From JABCYV01 sp963696025 (GTDB taxonomy: Bacteria > Acidobacteriota > Terriglobia > Terriglobales > Acidobacteriaceae): a DNA stretch of 64,000 nucleotides. The notes under the pieces are model-generated. The model ran no database searches, was not told the origin of the DNA, and was given only the letters and a program-made list of their open reading frames with translations. The translations under genes were made by a program, and so were the position numbers. The stretch covers positions 434,001 through 498,000 of the forward strand of contig CAVOII010000012.1 in the NCBI GenBank assembly GCA_963696025.1, given 5' to 3'. How positions within the stretch are numbered: position 1 is the first letter of the stretch; each line of letters begins with the position of its first letter. This document shows, piece after piece, positions 10,290 to 19,643 of this stretch.

Positions 10290-11198
10290 GTGATCAATCC
10301 ATCGCGAATTCTAGTGAGTGGAGTCTCTGGACCAATTGGGGCAGCCCTTCTGTCATCTCTGAGATCGCGCGGAACCAACTTAACGCGATTGGTTCGCGGC
10401 GCATCATCCGGCGACGGGCAGATCTCGTGGGACCCTTCCCAGCCAATTCCGCCGGATTCGGTTTCCGGATTCGACGCCGTCATTCATCTCGCCGGGGAAT
10501 CCATTGTGGGGCGCTGGACGGAGGCCAAGAAACAGCGCATTCTGGACAGCCGTCGGCTCGGAACTCGCCATCTTGCCGAAGCTTTGGCCAAAACGCCGCG
10601 CCCACCAAAAGTGATGATCTCCGGATCTGCGATCGGATATTACGGCAATCGTGGCGAGGAGATTCTCTGCGAGGACAGCGCCTCGGGAAATGGCTTCCTT
10701 CCCGAGGTGGGCCGCCAGTGGGAGGCGGCCACGCAGCCAGCAGCCACAGCCGGAATTCGCACCGTACAGATACGGCTCGGAGTCGTGTTCAGCGCGACTG
10801 GCGGCGCCCTGAAGGCAATGCTCCTGCCATTTCGCCTGGGCCTGGGTGGCAAGATTGGCGACGGCCGTCAATGGCTGAGTTGGGTTCACGTGCGCGACGT
10901 CGTGGGCGCAATTCACCACATCCTGAAGAGCGACCTGCTGCAGGGGCCGGTCAACGTGGTTTCTCCCAGGCCAGTGACTAACGCTGAATTCACCAGGACT
11001 TTGGCATCGGTGCTGTCGCGTCCCGCAATTTTCCCCATGCCCGCATTCGCCGCGCGCCGGGCCTTCGGCCAGATGGCCGACGAGCTTCTGTTAGCCAGCC
11101 AGCGCGTTGAGCCCGCGAAACTGATTGCCAGCGGTTACCCCTTCCAGTTTCCCGATCTGAAGAAAGCACTCGAAGAGATCCTGAAGCGACAGAGGTAA
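10290..11198 (+). CDS. TIGR01777 family NAD(P)-binding epimerase-like protein
   Basis: 302 residues, extended SDR of the YfcH/SDR39U1 type. The GTG start at 10290 gives MINPSRILVSGVSGPIGAAL; the nucleotide-binding GxxGxxG is here G-V-SGPIG near residue 11. IHLAGESIVGRWTEAKKQ (near 65) and the SGSAIGYYGNRGEE motif (near 110) with the active-site Tyr are family hallmarks, as is GGKIGDGRQWLSWVHVRDVV. The C-terminal ~45 residues match DUF1731 (ANVVSPRPVTNAEFTRTLA to FPDLKKALEEIL). Its reaction is not established in any family member I can name. Divergent from rsh, convergent with gltX. Confidence 0.88.
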   Translation: MINPSRILVSGVSGPIGAALLSSLRSRGTNLTRLVRGASSGDGQISWDPSQPIPPDSVSGFDAVIHLAGESIVGRWTEAKKQRILDSRRLGTRHLAEALAKTPRPPKVMISGSAIGYYGNRGEEILCEDSASGNGFLPEVGRQWEAATQPAATAGIRTVQIRLGVVFSATGGALKAMLLPFRLGLGGKIGDGRQWLSWVHVRDVVGAIHHILKSDLLQGPVNVVSPRPVTNAEFTRTLASVLSRPAIFPMPAFAARRAFGQMADELLLASQRVEPAKLIASGYPFQFPDLKKALEEILKRQR

Positions 11199-11240
11199 GA
11201 AACGGCACGGTATCCTAACGAATTCCTGGTCGCGCGCAGA

Positions 11241-12830
11241 TCAGTGCCGATCCGTGAAATCCGTGGCTACTTTGCGGTCTCGCGCCTTGGTGAACTCTTC
11301 CACCCGTTCCCTGACGCTCAGCACGTGCTTGGGAAGATTAAGCCGGCTGCCTTCTTCGAGAATCGGGACCAGCTTGTCGAAGTCTGGACCGGAGTGCGAT
11401 CCCGTCACCACAATACGGATCGGATGAAACAATTCTTTGCCCTTCGCTCCAGTTTCCATTTTCACATCGTTTATGATTTTCTTGAATTGCTCAGGACTCA
11501 ATTGCCCGGCCTTCGCTGATGCATCTTCAAGAATCTTGCCGATGAATGTTGTGAGGACGGCGTCGGTTTGCGGCCAAGCCAGGACTTGGGCGTTGTGGGG
11601 CGCGACCAGCGCTGCTTTAGCATCGTAATTGAAGATCGGAGAAGCGCGCTCGGGTAGCTGATCAAGACGATCTACATAAGGGGCGAGCAACTGTGTTATG
11701 TCTCCGAACCATTTCACGACTGCGGGCGGCCAGGGGTAATCAGAAACGGGAGTTCCTCCATGCTTCTTTGCCTGCTCCTCGGCGACGGCGCGGCCAAAAT
11801 AGGCGTACGCCAATTTCTGCATCCGCTCCGGCGAACTTTGCTTGATGTAGTGCCGGTTCAGCCAGTACAGCTTCTCCATGTCGAACACCGCCGGCGATGG
11901 CGTGACCCGCTGCAGAGAAAATTCCTTGACCAACTCCTCACGGCTGAAGATTTCTCTATTCCCGCCAGTCGGCGCCCAACCTAGCAGCGCCAGATAGTTC
12001 ATCAGCGCCTCTGGCAGCACGCCCATGTCGCGGAAGTTGGCAATCGACGTCGCTCCGTGGCGCTTGGACAGCCGCTCGCGGTCGCTGCCAAGAATCGTTG
12101 AAAGATGAGCGAATTCGGGGACCGGCCAGTCCAAAGCTTCGTACAGCGCAACTTGTTTTGGGGTATTGGAAAGATGATCGTCGCCGCGGATCACGTGAGT
12201 AATCTTCATCAGCGCGTCGTCAATAACCACTACGTAGTTGTAAACCGGCATGCCATTTGAGCGCAGAATAATCGGATCGCTTACGACTTCGTTGGAGAAC
12301 TCCACGTCGCCGTGCACGATGTCGTGAAACCGAATGGGATGCTCTGGAATTTTCAGCCGAATCGCCGCCGCCTCACCTGCCGCCCTGCGCCGTTCGGCTT
12401 CTTCCCGATCAATCGACCGGCACTTGCCGGAGTAGATCTGCTGCAAATTCTCCGCCTGGGCCCGGTCGCGCTCTTTCTGCAAATCCTCTTCGGTGCAGAA
12501 GCACAAGTAGGCTTTACCCTCGCTGAGTAATCGCTCTCCGTATTCACGATAGACATCCAAGCGCTCGGACTGTCTGTACGGCGCGTAGGGGCCGCCCACA
12601 TCCGGCCCTTCATCCCAGTCCAGTCCCAGCCACTTCAGGTCCTCGATAAGCTGGCCTTCGAAGCGTGCCTCGCTGCGCTCGACATCAGTGTCCTCGATGC
12701 GCAGCACCATGGTGCCGCCGTTTTGCCGCGCAAACAGCCAGTTAAACAAGGCAGTGCGAGCATTGCCAACGTGAAGATGGCCAGTCGGAGAGGGAGCGAA
12801 ACGTACTCGCACAGAAGGATTTGCGCTCAC
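11241..12830 (-). CDS. gltX: Glutamate--tRNA ligase
   Basis: 529-residue class I aminoacyl-tRNA synthetase charging tRNA-Glu. The HIGH-like motif appears in FAPSPTGHLHVGNARTALFN near residues 11-30 and the KMSKS-like motif as RLSKRHGA near 258. VRIEDTD near 44 and GDDHLSNTPKQ near 215 are conserved active-site segments. The C-terminal anticodon-binding domain is complete and ends with a short charged tail. I do not see the Cys-rich zinc module of some GluRS forms. Single gltX in this window; whether it is discriminating or not cannot be decided. ATG at 12830, 35 bases downstream of the permease stop on the same strand. Confidence 0.95.
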   Translation of the reverse strand: MSANPSVRVRFAPSPTGHLHVGNARTALFNWLFARQNGGTMVLRIEDTDVERSEARFEGQLIEDLKWLGLDWDEGPDVGGPYAPYRQSERLDVYREYGERLLSEGKAYLCFCTEEDLQKERDRAQAENLQQIYSGKCRSIDREEAERRRAAGEAAAIRLKIPEHPIRFHDIVHGDVEFSNEVVSDPIILRSNGMPVYNYVVVIDDALMKITHVIRGDDHLSNTPKQVALYEALDWPVPEFAHLSTILGSDRERLSKRHGATSIANFRDMGVLPEALMNYLALLGWAPTGGNREIFSREELVKEFSLQRVTPSPAVFDMEKLYWLNRHYIKQSSPERMQKLAYAYFGRAVAEEQAKKHGGTPVSDYPWPPAVVKWFGDITQLLAPYVDRLDQLPERASPIFNYDAKAALVAPHNAQVLAWPQTDAVLTTFIGKILEDASAKAGQLSPEQFKKIINDVKMETGAKGKELFHPIRIVVTGSHSGPDFDKLVPILEEGSRLNLPKHVLSVRERVEEFTKARDRKVATDFTDRH

Positions 12831-12865
12831 AGGATGATGTTAGCAGGACACTCGAAAACGATTCA

Positions 12866-15124
12866 TCAGGGACACTTGGGGGAACTGTTACCGTCTTTTT
12901 GCAACTCCTCCGTAAGCTTCTCCAGCAGCGCCGCTCGCCGGTCAGTACTCAATTCTCGCTCCAATTCCTCCAGCGCCAGGCTAACGATGTGGTAGTGATG
13001 GGCACCGCAGTATTTGGGGTCCGAGGTCACATCGAGCCACACCTTGTGCATGAGCTCCAGGTCTTGGGTGCGCATGCGCGGTGTGTGTGGCCCCAGCGGG
13101 TATTCTCGGATGGTGGCGTCTGGCAAATGGACTTCCAGGACGAGGCTAGGCCGCGGTTCTGGTAGCTTCTCCCAGGCGTCGCCTGTGCGTTTGGCCTGTT
13201 CATCTGCAGTTAGTTTGTTGGATAGTCCACAAACAATCCGGCTGGATTCCAGCCGCTGGGCCGTCAACACGATCGCCTCAAATACGTCGCTCGCCGGGAC
13301 GACGAGCAATGAAACGGGTCTGCCTTCTTTTTCGGCCACCGCCACGGCGGCGGTAAATAGTTCCTGTTCGTAGTGGTCGAATATCTCATCGGCTTCGAGT
13401 TCCGCGCTGCCGCTGAAGGAGTGTTCGCGATGGTAGAGCCGCACTGTCATGACCACAATATCCTGCCGGGTTGTGTCCGTGCGCCGCAGCACCTCGCGCA
13501 GATAGTAAAGATTCTTCGGATCACGAACTGCAACCAGAATGTTTCCCGGACGCGCCCCTATAGCGCCACTACCCAGTTCCTGGTTCCCATAGACGCGGAA
13601 TTGGTCCAGGTTCTCTGGTTTGCCGTGCCGCTCCTTGGCCACCCGATGTTCGGAGTAAGAAAAAAGGGCAAAAAAGATGACGCTGAAAGTGACACCAGCG
13701 ACGGTTGCTTCGGATTTCGTAAGCAGGTTGACCAGCGCGGTGATCAACAGCACGGCGGAGATCAGGATGAGCCCTAACGGCACTTCGCGTCCGCCGATAT
13801 GAAGATTGCCTGGCACCTTCCATTGGCGATTTCCCGGCTCGGTATAACGCAGGACCAGCACCGCGAGGGACTTCAGGGCGAAGCTCCAAATCACGCCGAA
13901 CGCATATAGACCCGCCAGGACGAACACATTGCCACGGCTGGCGATGATGGTAAACAACTGCATGCCGACAATCAGATTGATGATGCGGTAGCTGGTGCCG
14001 TAGCGTGGGTGCGGCTTCTGGAAAGCATCAGTCAGAACGCCGTCTTCGGCTACCCGGTTCAGCACTCCGTTAGCACCGACGATGGAAGTGTTCTGGGCCC
14101 CCGCCAGAATCAAGACTCCGACCAATACAACGAAACCGTGGAAAGCCAATTTGGCCCAGGTCGGACCCGCCAGGTACAGGGTGATGCCACCAATTAGATT
14201 GGCGAAGTATTCCGGCCTGACTTTGTCCGGAATCATCATGACCGCAAAGAAAGAAACCAGCGAAGTAAACAGAAGACTGTAAATGAAAATAACCAGGCCG
14301 GTCTTCTCCAGATTCTTCAGCTTCGGATGTTCGATTTCACGATTGACCTGGGCCAGCGTTTCTTCACCGCTCATAGCCAGCACGGAATGGCCAAAACCCA
14401 CGAACAGGATGATCCAAGTCAGATGACTGATCCAGGTCCCATACAGCCAGCCCAGAGATTCCTTTGTGAGCAGAACCACTCGTGAGTGAAGCGGATTCGG
14501 GGGCAGTTGGATGGCCGGCCCGCGGGAGATCGTGAACACACACCACACGATCAGTAAAACCACCATCACCGTGGTGATCACCATGATCTGCACGGCCTTC
14601 TCGCTGGATTCGTGAATACCCTGAATATTTTTTCGCCAGAAATAAAGTACGACTACGACTGCGAACCCCGCCGCAAAACCGTTCTCGGGAAAATTCGGGA
14701 AGGGATGGTGGAGGTAGCGGCCGATGTCTTCGATAAATCCTGCCAGGTACTGGCCTGCCGAAACCGCGCTAATGGGGCCGGTCAGCACGTAGTCAAAGAG
14801 CAGGGCCGAGACGGAAAACTTGGCCAGCGTGCCACCCATGGCTTCCTTGACCACGCGGTACACACCGCCGCGTACGAACATGCTGCTCGATTCAATGTAG
14901 AGAGCCCGAACCGCGTAGCTGAACAGCATGACTGCCAGAATGAACCAGGGTGCGCTCTTACCAATGACCTTCTCTGCATCGCCGCCGGCATAGTAAGCAG
15001 AGGAAGCAAGATCCGACAGAACGATCGCGGCAGCTCGCCAAAAAGAAATGAACGTCAGCATCACCGTGGTGGCGACGAACACTTTGACGGCCGGACGTTT
15101 GACGTTCTGAATGGATGAAGACAT
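12866..15124 (-). CDS. APC permease fused to a universal-stress-protein-like cytoplasmic domain
   Basis: 752 residues in two parts. Residues 1 to about 500 are an APC-type transporter with about 12 hydrophobic helices; FISFWRAAAIVLSDLASSAYYAGG near residue 25 replaces the usual GSGIF helix. After a charged stretch (YSEHRVAKERHGKPENLDQF) the C-terminal ~230 residues begin NILVAVRDPKNLYYLREVL, the first strand and helix of a USP-like fold, and continue with DIVVMTVRLYHRE and LLVVPASDVFEAIVLTAQRL. The ATP-binding G-x2-G-x9-G(S/T) signature is not clear. Fusions of transporters with USP domains are known and suggest regulation by nucleotide or stress. Substrate unknown. Confidence 0.82.
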   Translation of the reverse strand: MSSSIQNVKRPAVKVFVATTVMLTFISFWRAAAIVLSDLASSAYYAGGDAEKVIGKSAPWFILAVMLFSYAVRALYIESSSMFVRGGVYRVVKEAMGGTLAKFSVSALLFDYVLTGPISAVSAGQYLAGFIEDIGRYLHHPFPNFPENGFAAGFAVVVVLYFWRKNIQGIHESSEKAVQIMVITTVMVVLLIVWCVFTISRGPAIQLPPNPLHSRVVLLTKESLGWLYGTWISHLTWIILFVGFGHSVLAMSGEETLAQVNREIEHPKLKNLEKTGLVIFIYSLLFTSLVSFFAVMMIPDKVRPEYFANLIGGITLYLAGPTWAKLAFHGFVVLVGVLILAGAQNTSIVGANGVLNRVAEDGVLTDAFQKPHPRYGTSYRIINLIVGMQLFTIIASRGNVFVLAGLYAFGVIWSFALKSLAVLVLRYTEPGNRQWKVPGNLHIGGREVPLGLILISAVLLITALVNLLTKSEATVAGVTFSVIFFALFSYSEHRVAKERHGKPENLDQFRVYGNQELGSGAIGARPGNILVAVRDPKNLYYLREVLRRTDTTRQDIVVMTVRLYHREHSFSGSAELEADEIFDHYEQELFTAAVAVAEKEGRPVSLLVVPASDVFEAIVLTAQRLESSRIVCGLSNKLTADEQAKRTGDAWEKLPEPRPSLVLEVHLPDATIREYPLGPHTPRMRTQDLELMHKVWLDVTSDPKYCGAHHYHIVSLALEELERELSTDRRAALLEKLTEELQKDGNSSPKCP

Positions 15125-15194
15125 GATTTGCGCTCAGATGGCGCAAACTTGAAAATTTAACATATTGGGAGGGAGAAAGCTTGCAGACAGCGTG

Positions 15195-16448
15195 CTATCG
15201 CGCTTTCGGCGCCATGTACGTGTGGGTGATCCGGTCGTGCCAGCAAAGCTGATCTTCGTCGAGGAAACACCAGGCGTACCCCAAGCCCAACGAAACGCCA
15301 GAGAGCACCGAAGCGAGTACTCGCCAGCGCCGCACTCGCCGGGAGGCGGTCTCGCCATCGAACCCACACAGCCGCAGGCCAGTTAGCTTCAGCCCGGGAG
15401 TTAGTCCGCTATACACCAAAAGAAGGTACTGGTAGGCCACCCAAAAGAGTCCTATCAGAACCAACAACGTTGCCCCCGCCGTCGGCAATGGGACTATTTG
15501 TTTACTGATGCTCAAGAAGATGTAGGCGAACAGTGCGACTGAGGAGAGTACAACTGCGCCATCGATGGCGACCGCCGCGAGGCGTCGCGACATAGGAGCT
15601 GACCACAGCGGCATCTCAAATCCGGGTCGCTTCTCCGACGGCAATTCCTCGGCCGACTCAATCAGAATGCCTCCCAAGGCGGGTGGCGGAGGGACAAGTT
15701 CAGGCGCTTCCAGAATCCGCGGACAGTCGAATACTGGCTCGGCCAGGTCATCCACACGGACTGGAGCTGCGGAGGAACGCGGAAATTCGATAATTTTCGA
15801 TTCAACGAACTTCAATTCAATGTCCTGCGCAGCCGTCTCCGCATTTAGTCTCGGTTGGAAGGAGGAATGCGCGCGTCGAGCACTCTCCACCGCGGCCGCT
15901 CGCCTTGTCGCGATCACAGATCCTGCTGGCTCAACGCGAGTAGCTGCGGTACTTCCCGTCACTTCGTCCGCCTCAAATTTCAAACGTAACGAGGGATAGC
16001 GCGGTGCCCGCGGTCGCCGACGCGCCCGGTAGTTGTTGAGGCGCGTGGCCACTTCCTGACGCCAGCGATCGGGATCTTGTCCTTCTTGGACGTCCGCTTG
16101 TATAGAGGAATCGTTGGTGCCTTGCTCACCCGACAGGGCCCGATTCTGGGATCCGACAGTACTCGAAGCCCGACACTCGAGTGAGGCGTCCTTGCTCTGC
16201 CCATTTTCTCCAGTTGATGACGCCGTCTGTATCTGTTCCTCCACCACAAACCGTGGCTGTTGGGACTTTTCCAGGCTGGCGGCGAATTGCTGTTCGCTCG
16301 CATCGTACGCTTCAGGATCGATCAACTCTGCGGAATGAGACGCGCTGACGCCTGCTGCAACATCGGGTTCGAATCTGGGTCTCATGGTGGGACGAGTTGG
16401 CGCGTGATTGCGGACGCCGTTTACTGCCCGCACACGATTCCTTATCAC
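15195..16448 (-). CDS. RDD-family membrane protein with long disordered N-terminal region
   Basis: 417 residues. The first ~270 are polar, low in hydrophobics and probably disordered, with a WRQEVATRLNNYRARRRPRAP segment typical of the acidobacterial type of these proteins. The C-terminal part is an RDD domain: PMSRRLAAVAIDGAVVLSSV near residue 285 (with the R...D pair), two further hydrophobic helices, and SGLTPGLKLTGLRL...GETASRRVRRWRVLASVLS. RDD proteins have been linked to sodium or proton antiport and to membrane transport; role here unknown. Start is uncertain: GTG at 16448 has no clear ribosome-binding site and an ATG at 16385 (MRPRFEPDV) is an alternative. Confidence 0.75.
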   Translation of the reverse strand: MIRNRVRAVNGVRNHAPTRPTMRPRFEPDVAAGVSASHSAELIDPEAYDASEQQFAASLEKSQQPRFVVEEQIQTASSTGENGQSKDASLECRASSTVGSQNRALSGEQGTNDSSIQADVQEGQDPDRWRQEVATRLNNYRARRRPRAPRYPSLRLKFEADEVTGSTAATRVEPAGSVIATRRAAAVESARRAHSSFQPRLNAETAAQDIELKFVESKIIEFPRSSAAPVRVDDLAEPVFDCPRILEAPELVPPPPALGGILIESAEELPSEKRPGFEMPLWSAPMSRRLAAVAIDGAVVLSSVALFAYIFLSISKQIVPLPTAGATLLVLIGLFWVAYQYLLLVYSGLTPGLKLTGLRLCGFDGETASRRVRRWRVLASVLSGVSLGLGYAWCFLDEDQLCWHDRITHTYMAPKAR

Positions 16449-16587
16449 GGCGGCGTTTGTTTGTCATGTGATAGTCGCGCCTTCGTTAGTTACCAGCCAG
16501 TTGCCTTTCTCACGCGACTCGTCCTAATCCTGCGCAAATTGTTGAAACGTGCCCGGAACGCGCCGCCCACCGTATTAGAATGCAGTT

Positions 16588-17442
16588 GTGTCCGTTCCAG
16601 ACCATCTCGAGGCTAAGCGGGCTGCCCTTGAGACGCGGCTTCGTGCACTCGATCGCACTCTCATCGCTTATTCCGGCGGTGTGGACTCGGGGTTCCTGGC
16701 CTGGGCCGCTCACCAGTCGCTAGGTGCGGGTATGTTGGCGGTCATCGCTGATTCGCCCAGTCTCGCCCGCACCCATTTGGCCGACGCGATCGCCTTTGCT
16801 TGCGAACATGAAATCCCGCTCGAAGTCATTAGGACGACTGAACTCGACCGTCCGGAATACTCCCGTAACGACGCTTCCCGCTGCTTTCATTGCAAGGACG
16901 AGCTATTCAGCGTTATGGAGGACTTCCGCCGCGCACGCGGTTTCAACTTCATCGCCTACGGCGTCAATTTGGATGATCAGGGCGACTTCCGTCCCGGTCA
17001 ACTTGCTGCTGAGCAGCACCGAGTCGCAGCGCCTCTGCGAGATGCCGGTTTGACCAAGGTCGACATTCGAGAACTGGCGCGCGCAGCCGGTTTGCGTATC
17101 TGGAACAAACCGGCTTCGGCATGTTTGTCGTCGCGCATCGAGTATGGACGCCCGGTTACTCGCGAGGATCTGGCAAGTATCGAACAAGGAGAAGACGCAC
17201 TCCGCGGTCTAGGCTTCCGCCAATTCCGAGTCCGTCACCATGGCGAGATCGTACGGATCGAGATCGCTCGCGACGAGCTGCCACGTGCCTTAACCCCAGA
17301 AATGGTCGGCGAATTTGCTCGTGTCTTCAAGGCCCTGGGGTTCAAGTTTGTGACTCTCGACCTTGAGGGCTTTCGCTCTGGTTCCATGAACGCCCTGCTA
17401 CCGCCTGCGGTGCTTACCCGCAACCGCAAGTCTGGCGGCTGA
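16588..17442 (+). CDS. larE: LarE-type ATP-dependent sacrificial sulfur transferase
   Basis: 284 residues of the PP-loop ATPase superfamily. The AYSGGVDSGFLAWAA motif near residue 28 is the pyrophosphate loop. RCFHCKDELF near 96 and the PASACLSSRIEYGRPVT segment near 175 match the LarE family, whose members donate sulfur during synthesis of the nickel-pincer cofactor of lactate racemase. The family includes single-cysteine sacrificial enzymes and multi-cysteine [4Fe-4S] forms; I cannot decide which applies. No larA, larB or larC is in the window, so the partner enzyme must lie elsewhere or the protein has another sulfur-transfer role. GTG start at 16588. Confidence 0.85.
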   Translation: MSVPDHLEAKRAALETRLRALDRTLIAYSGGVDSGFLAWAAHQSLGAGMLAVIADSPSLARTHLADAIAFACEHEIPLEVIRTTELDRPEYSRNDASRCFHCKDELFSVMEDFRRARGFNFIAYGVNLDDQGDFRPGQLAAEQHRVAAPLRDAGLTKVDIRELARAAGLRIWNKPASACLSSRIEYGRPVTREDLASIEQGEDALRGLGFRQFRVRHHGEIVRIEIARDELPRALTPEMVGEFARVFKALGFKFVTLDLEGFRSGSMNALLPPAVLTRNRKSGG

Positions 17443-17516
17443 ATTTAATCGCGTAGAACGAAGTCAAACCCGCATGATCAGGCCCTTCCTCGCGCCTGCT
17501 ATGAGATAATCGTGTT

Positions 17517-18482
17517 TTGCCACACAAATTGTACAGGCGGTTTCTAGTGACGTTTTTGCGGCGTTCAACAGTTGTGCTTTTGCTTATCTGCTTGGGATGT
17601 TCGGCCCAGTCAGCTCCAAGCGACGTTACAAAACGAATCGAGCGGCACGTGCGTGCCTATTACAACATTCCGCCTAACGTGAATGTCGCCATGAGCCCTC
17701 TCAAAGCGAGTGACTTCCCGAACTACAATACTCTAACCATCACCTTCGACAGCGGTACCAAAAAACAGAATTACGATTTCCTGCTTTCCAAAGACGGTCA
17801 GACGTTGATTCGCATGACCAAACTCGACCTCACCAAGGATCCCTACGCCGAAGTGATGAAGAAGATCGATGTAAGCGGACGACCTACCCGCGGCAACAAG
17901 GATGCCAAGGTGGTCGCGGTCAACTTCGATGACTTCCAATGCCCGTTCTGCTCCCGCATGCACAAGACGCTGTTTCCGGAATTGTTCAAGGAATACGGAG
18001 ATCGCGTGGTATTCGTCTACAAAGATTTCCCGCTCGCTGAAATTCATCCCTGGGCCACGCACGCTGCAGTGAATGCGAATTGCCTGGCATCGGAAAACAG
18101 CGATGCCTATTGGGACTTCGCGGACTTCATTCACGCCAATCAAAGGGAAGTGGACTCCGAAAAGGGCCGTGACAACGAATTCGGAGCACTCGACCGCATA
18201 GCGATGCAGCAGGGTCAGAAGCACAATTTGGAGATGCCAAAGCTACAAGCCTGCATCAAGGCGCAGAACCAGGACACAGTCAAGGCATCCATAAAAGAGG
18301 GGGAAGCCGTCGGGGTGGAGGCGACGCCTACCATGTTCGTGAATGGGCAGAAGGTGGACGGAGCGCTTTCTCTCAGCGAATTGCGCGTCGTTTTCGATAG
18401 TGCCCTTGAGCAGGCTGGCGTTGCCGTCCCTCCGCATCCAGCCGAAGCCTCGCCGGCTTTATCCCAGCCATCGGGCAAGTGA
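17517..18482 (+). CDS. Exported DsbA-like thioredoxin-fold protein
   Basis: 321 residues. An N-terminal hydrophobic segment ends in LLLICLGCSAQSA, a likely lipobox (L-G-C), suggesting an outer- or inner-membrane lipoprotein facing the periplasm. The middle and C-terminal parts are a DsbA-like (Thioredoxin_4) domain: VVAVNFDDFQCPFCSRMHKT near residue 145 holds the C-P-F-C redox motif, followed by FVYKDFPLAEIHPWATHAA and the cis-Pro loop VEATPTMFVNG. It probably oxidises or isomerises disulfides of exported proteins. Start: TTG at 17517, or GTG at 17547, which has AGGCGG six bases upstream. It precedes the SurA-like gene by 50 bases, forming an envelope-folding pair. Confidence 0.85.
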   Translation: MPHKLYRRFLVTFLRRSTVVLLLICLGCSAQSAPSDVTKRIERHVRAYYNIPPNVNVAMSPLKASDFPNYNTLTITFDSGTKKQNYDFLLSKDGQTLIRMTKLDLTKDPYAEVMKKIDVSGRPTRGNKDAKVVAVNFDDFQCPFCSRMHKTLFPELFKEYGDRVVFVYKDFPLAEIHPWATHAAVNANCLASENSDAYWDFADFIHANQREVDSEKGRDNEFGALDRIAMQQGQKHNLEMPKLQACIKAQNQDTVKASIKEGEAVGVEATPTMFVNGQKVDGALSLSELRVVFDSALEQAGVAVPPHPAEASPALSQPSGK

Positions 18483-18533
18483 TGTTTGCCGCGTTCAGTG
18501 CCAAAATTCCATCGGCCATCGAGGAGGAGTTGA

Positions 18534-19601
18534 TTGAGAACGAACTCGCTGCTTCGTAATCCCCTGGCTGCAATGTTGACGGCTTTCCTTCTCGCCGGCT
18601 TCACGGGTTGTGGGCCGAATCGCGGTGCGGACGACCTTGCCGCTACAGTCGACGGACGTAAAATCTATTCGATGGACGTGGAGAAGTATTATCAAAACCA
18701 AACCTCGGGCTCCGATCAGCAGCCCGTCGGCGAACAGGCCACCAACCTGCGCCTCAACATTCTGCATGAGTTGATTGACAACGAAATCCTCATGCGCCGG
18801 GCAGAAAAACTGGGGTTGCTGGCCACCGACGATGAAGTCGAGCGCAAACTAAACGAACTCAAATCTCCCTACAGCAATGAACAGTTTCAGGACAAGCTAA
18901 AACAAAAAAAGATCACGTTGGATGACTTCAAGCGCGATTTGAGGCGTTCCCTGACCGTCGACAAGGTTTTGAATAAGGAGGTTACCTCCAAGATCAACGT
19001 TACCGACCAGGACATCACCAACTATTACAATTCGCACAAGTCGGAGTTCAATCTGATTGAGGCCCAGTACCATCTGGCGCAGGTTTTTGTGACCCCGTTG
19101 CCTAATCCTCAGGTCCGCAACCAGAGCAACAAGGCGCAAAACCCAACTGACGCCCTGAAGAAGATCCAAATGATCGCGAACCGCCTGGACAGTGGCGATG
19201 ACTTCGGCACCTTGGCGATGAACTTCTCAGAGGACACGGAAACCGCGGGTAATGGCGGAGATCTGGGCTTTACTCCTGAATCTTCCCTCAAAAATACCGA
19301 TCCCACCACTCGTGACACGGTAACCAGGTTAAAACCAGGTCAGTACAGCCCGGTCATCACTGTGGTCAACCCGATGACCAAGCAGCTCATGGGCTACCGC
19401 ATTGTGAAGTTGGTCGCCAAAGAGCCGGCGGGACAGCGGGAGTTGGCCGATCCGCGGGTGCAGCAAGCCATCCGCTCCCAGCTTCGTGACCGTCGGGAGC
19501 AACTCCTCAAGGCCGCCTATTACGAGGTCCTTCGCGACCAGGCGCGGGTGGAAAACTACTACGCGAAGAAGGTGCTCGATGGGAACGGGGTAGCACAGTA
19601 G
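18534..19601 (+). CDS. SurA/parvulin-type peptidyl-prolyl isomerase (lipoprotein)
   Basis: 355 residues from a TTG at 18534 placed just after GAGGAGGAG. The signal sequence ends LLAGFTGCGPN, a lipobox. Residues ~35-190 form a SurA-like N-terminal chaperone region (VDGRKIYSMDVEKYYQ, ELIDNEILMRRAEKLGL, LDDFKRDLRRSLTVDKVL). A parvulin (PpiC) domain follows: AQYHLAQVFVTP near 185, LDSGDDFGTLAMNFSEDTETAGNGGDLGF near 220, then LKPGQYSPVI. It would help fold outer-membrane proteins in the periplasm. It follows the DsbA-like gene and is convergent with accB, the two ends being about 40 bases apart. Confidence 0.87.
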   Translation: MRTNSLLRNPLAAMLTAFLLAGFTGCGPNRGADDLAATVDGRKIYSMDVEKYYQNQTSGSDQQPVGEQATNLRLNILHELIDNEILMRRAEKLGLLATDDEVERKLNELKSPYSNEQFQDKLKQKKITLDDFKRDLRRSLTVDKVLNKEVTSKINVTDQDITNYYNSHKSEFNLIEAQYHLAQVFVTPLPNPQVRNQSNKAQNPTDALKKIQMIANRLDSGDDFGTLAMNFSEDTETAGNGGDLGFTPESSLKNTDPTTRDTVTRLKPGQYSPVITVVNPMTKQLMGYRIVKLVAKEPAGQRELADPRVQQAIRSQLRDRREQLLKAAYYEVLRDQARVENYYAKKVLDGNGVAQ

Positions 19602-19643
19602 TGGGTGATTGACTCACAAGACAGTCCGCCGGGGTTTCCGCCT

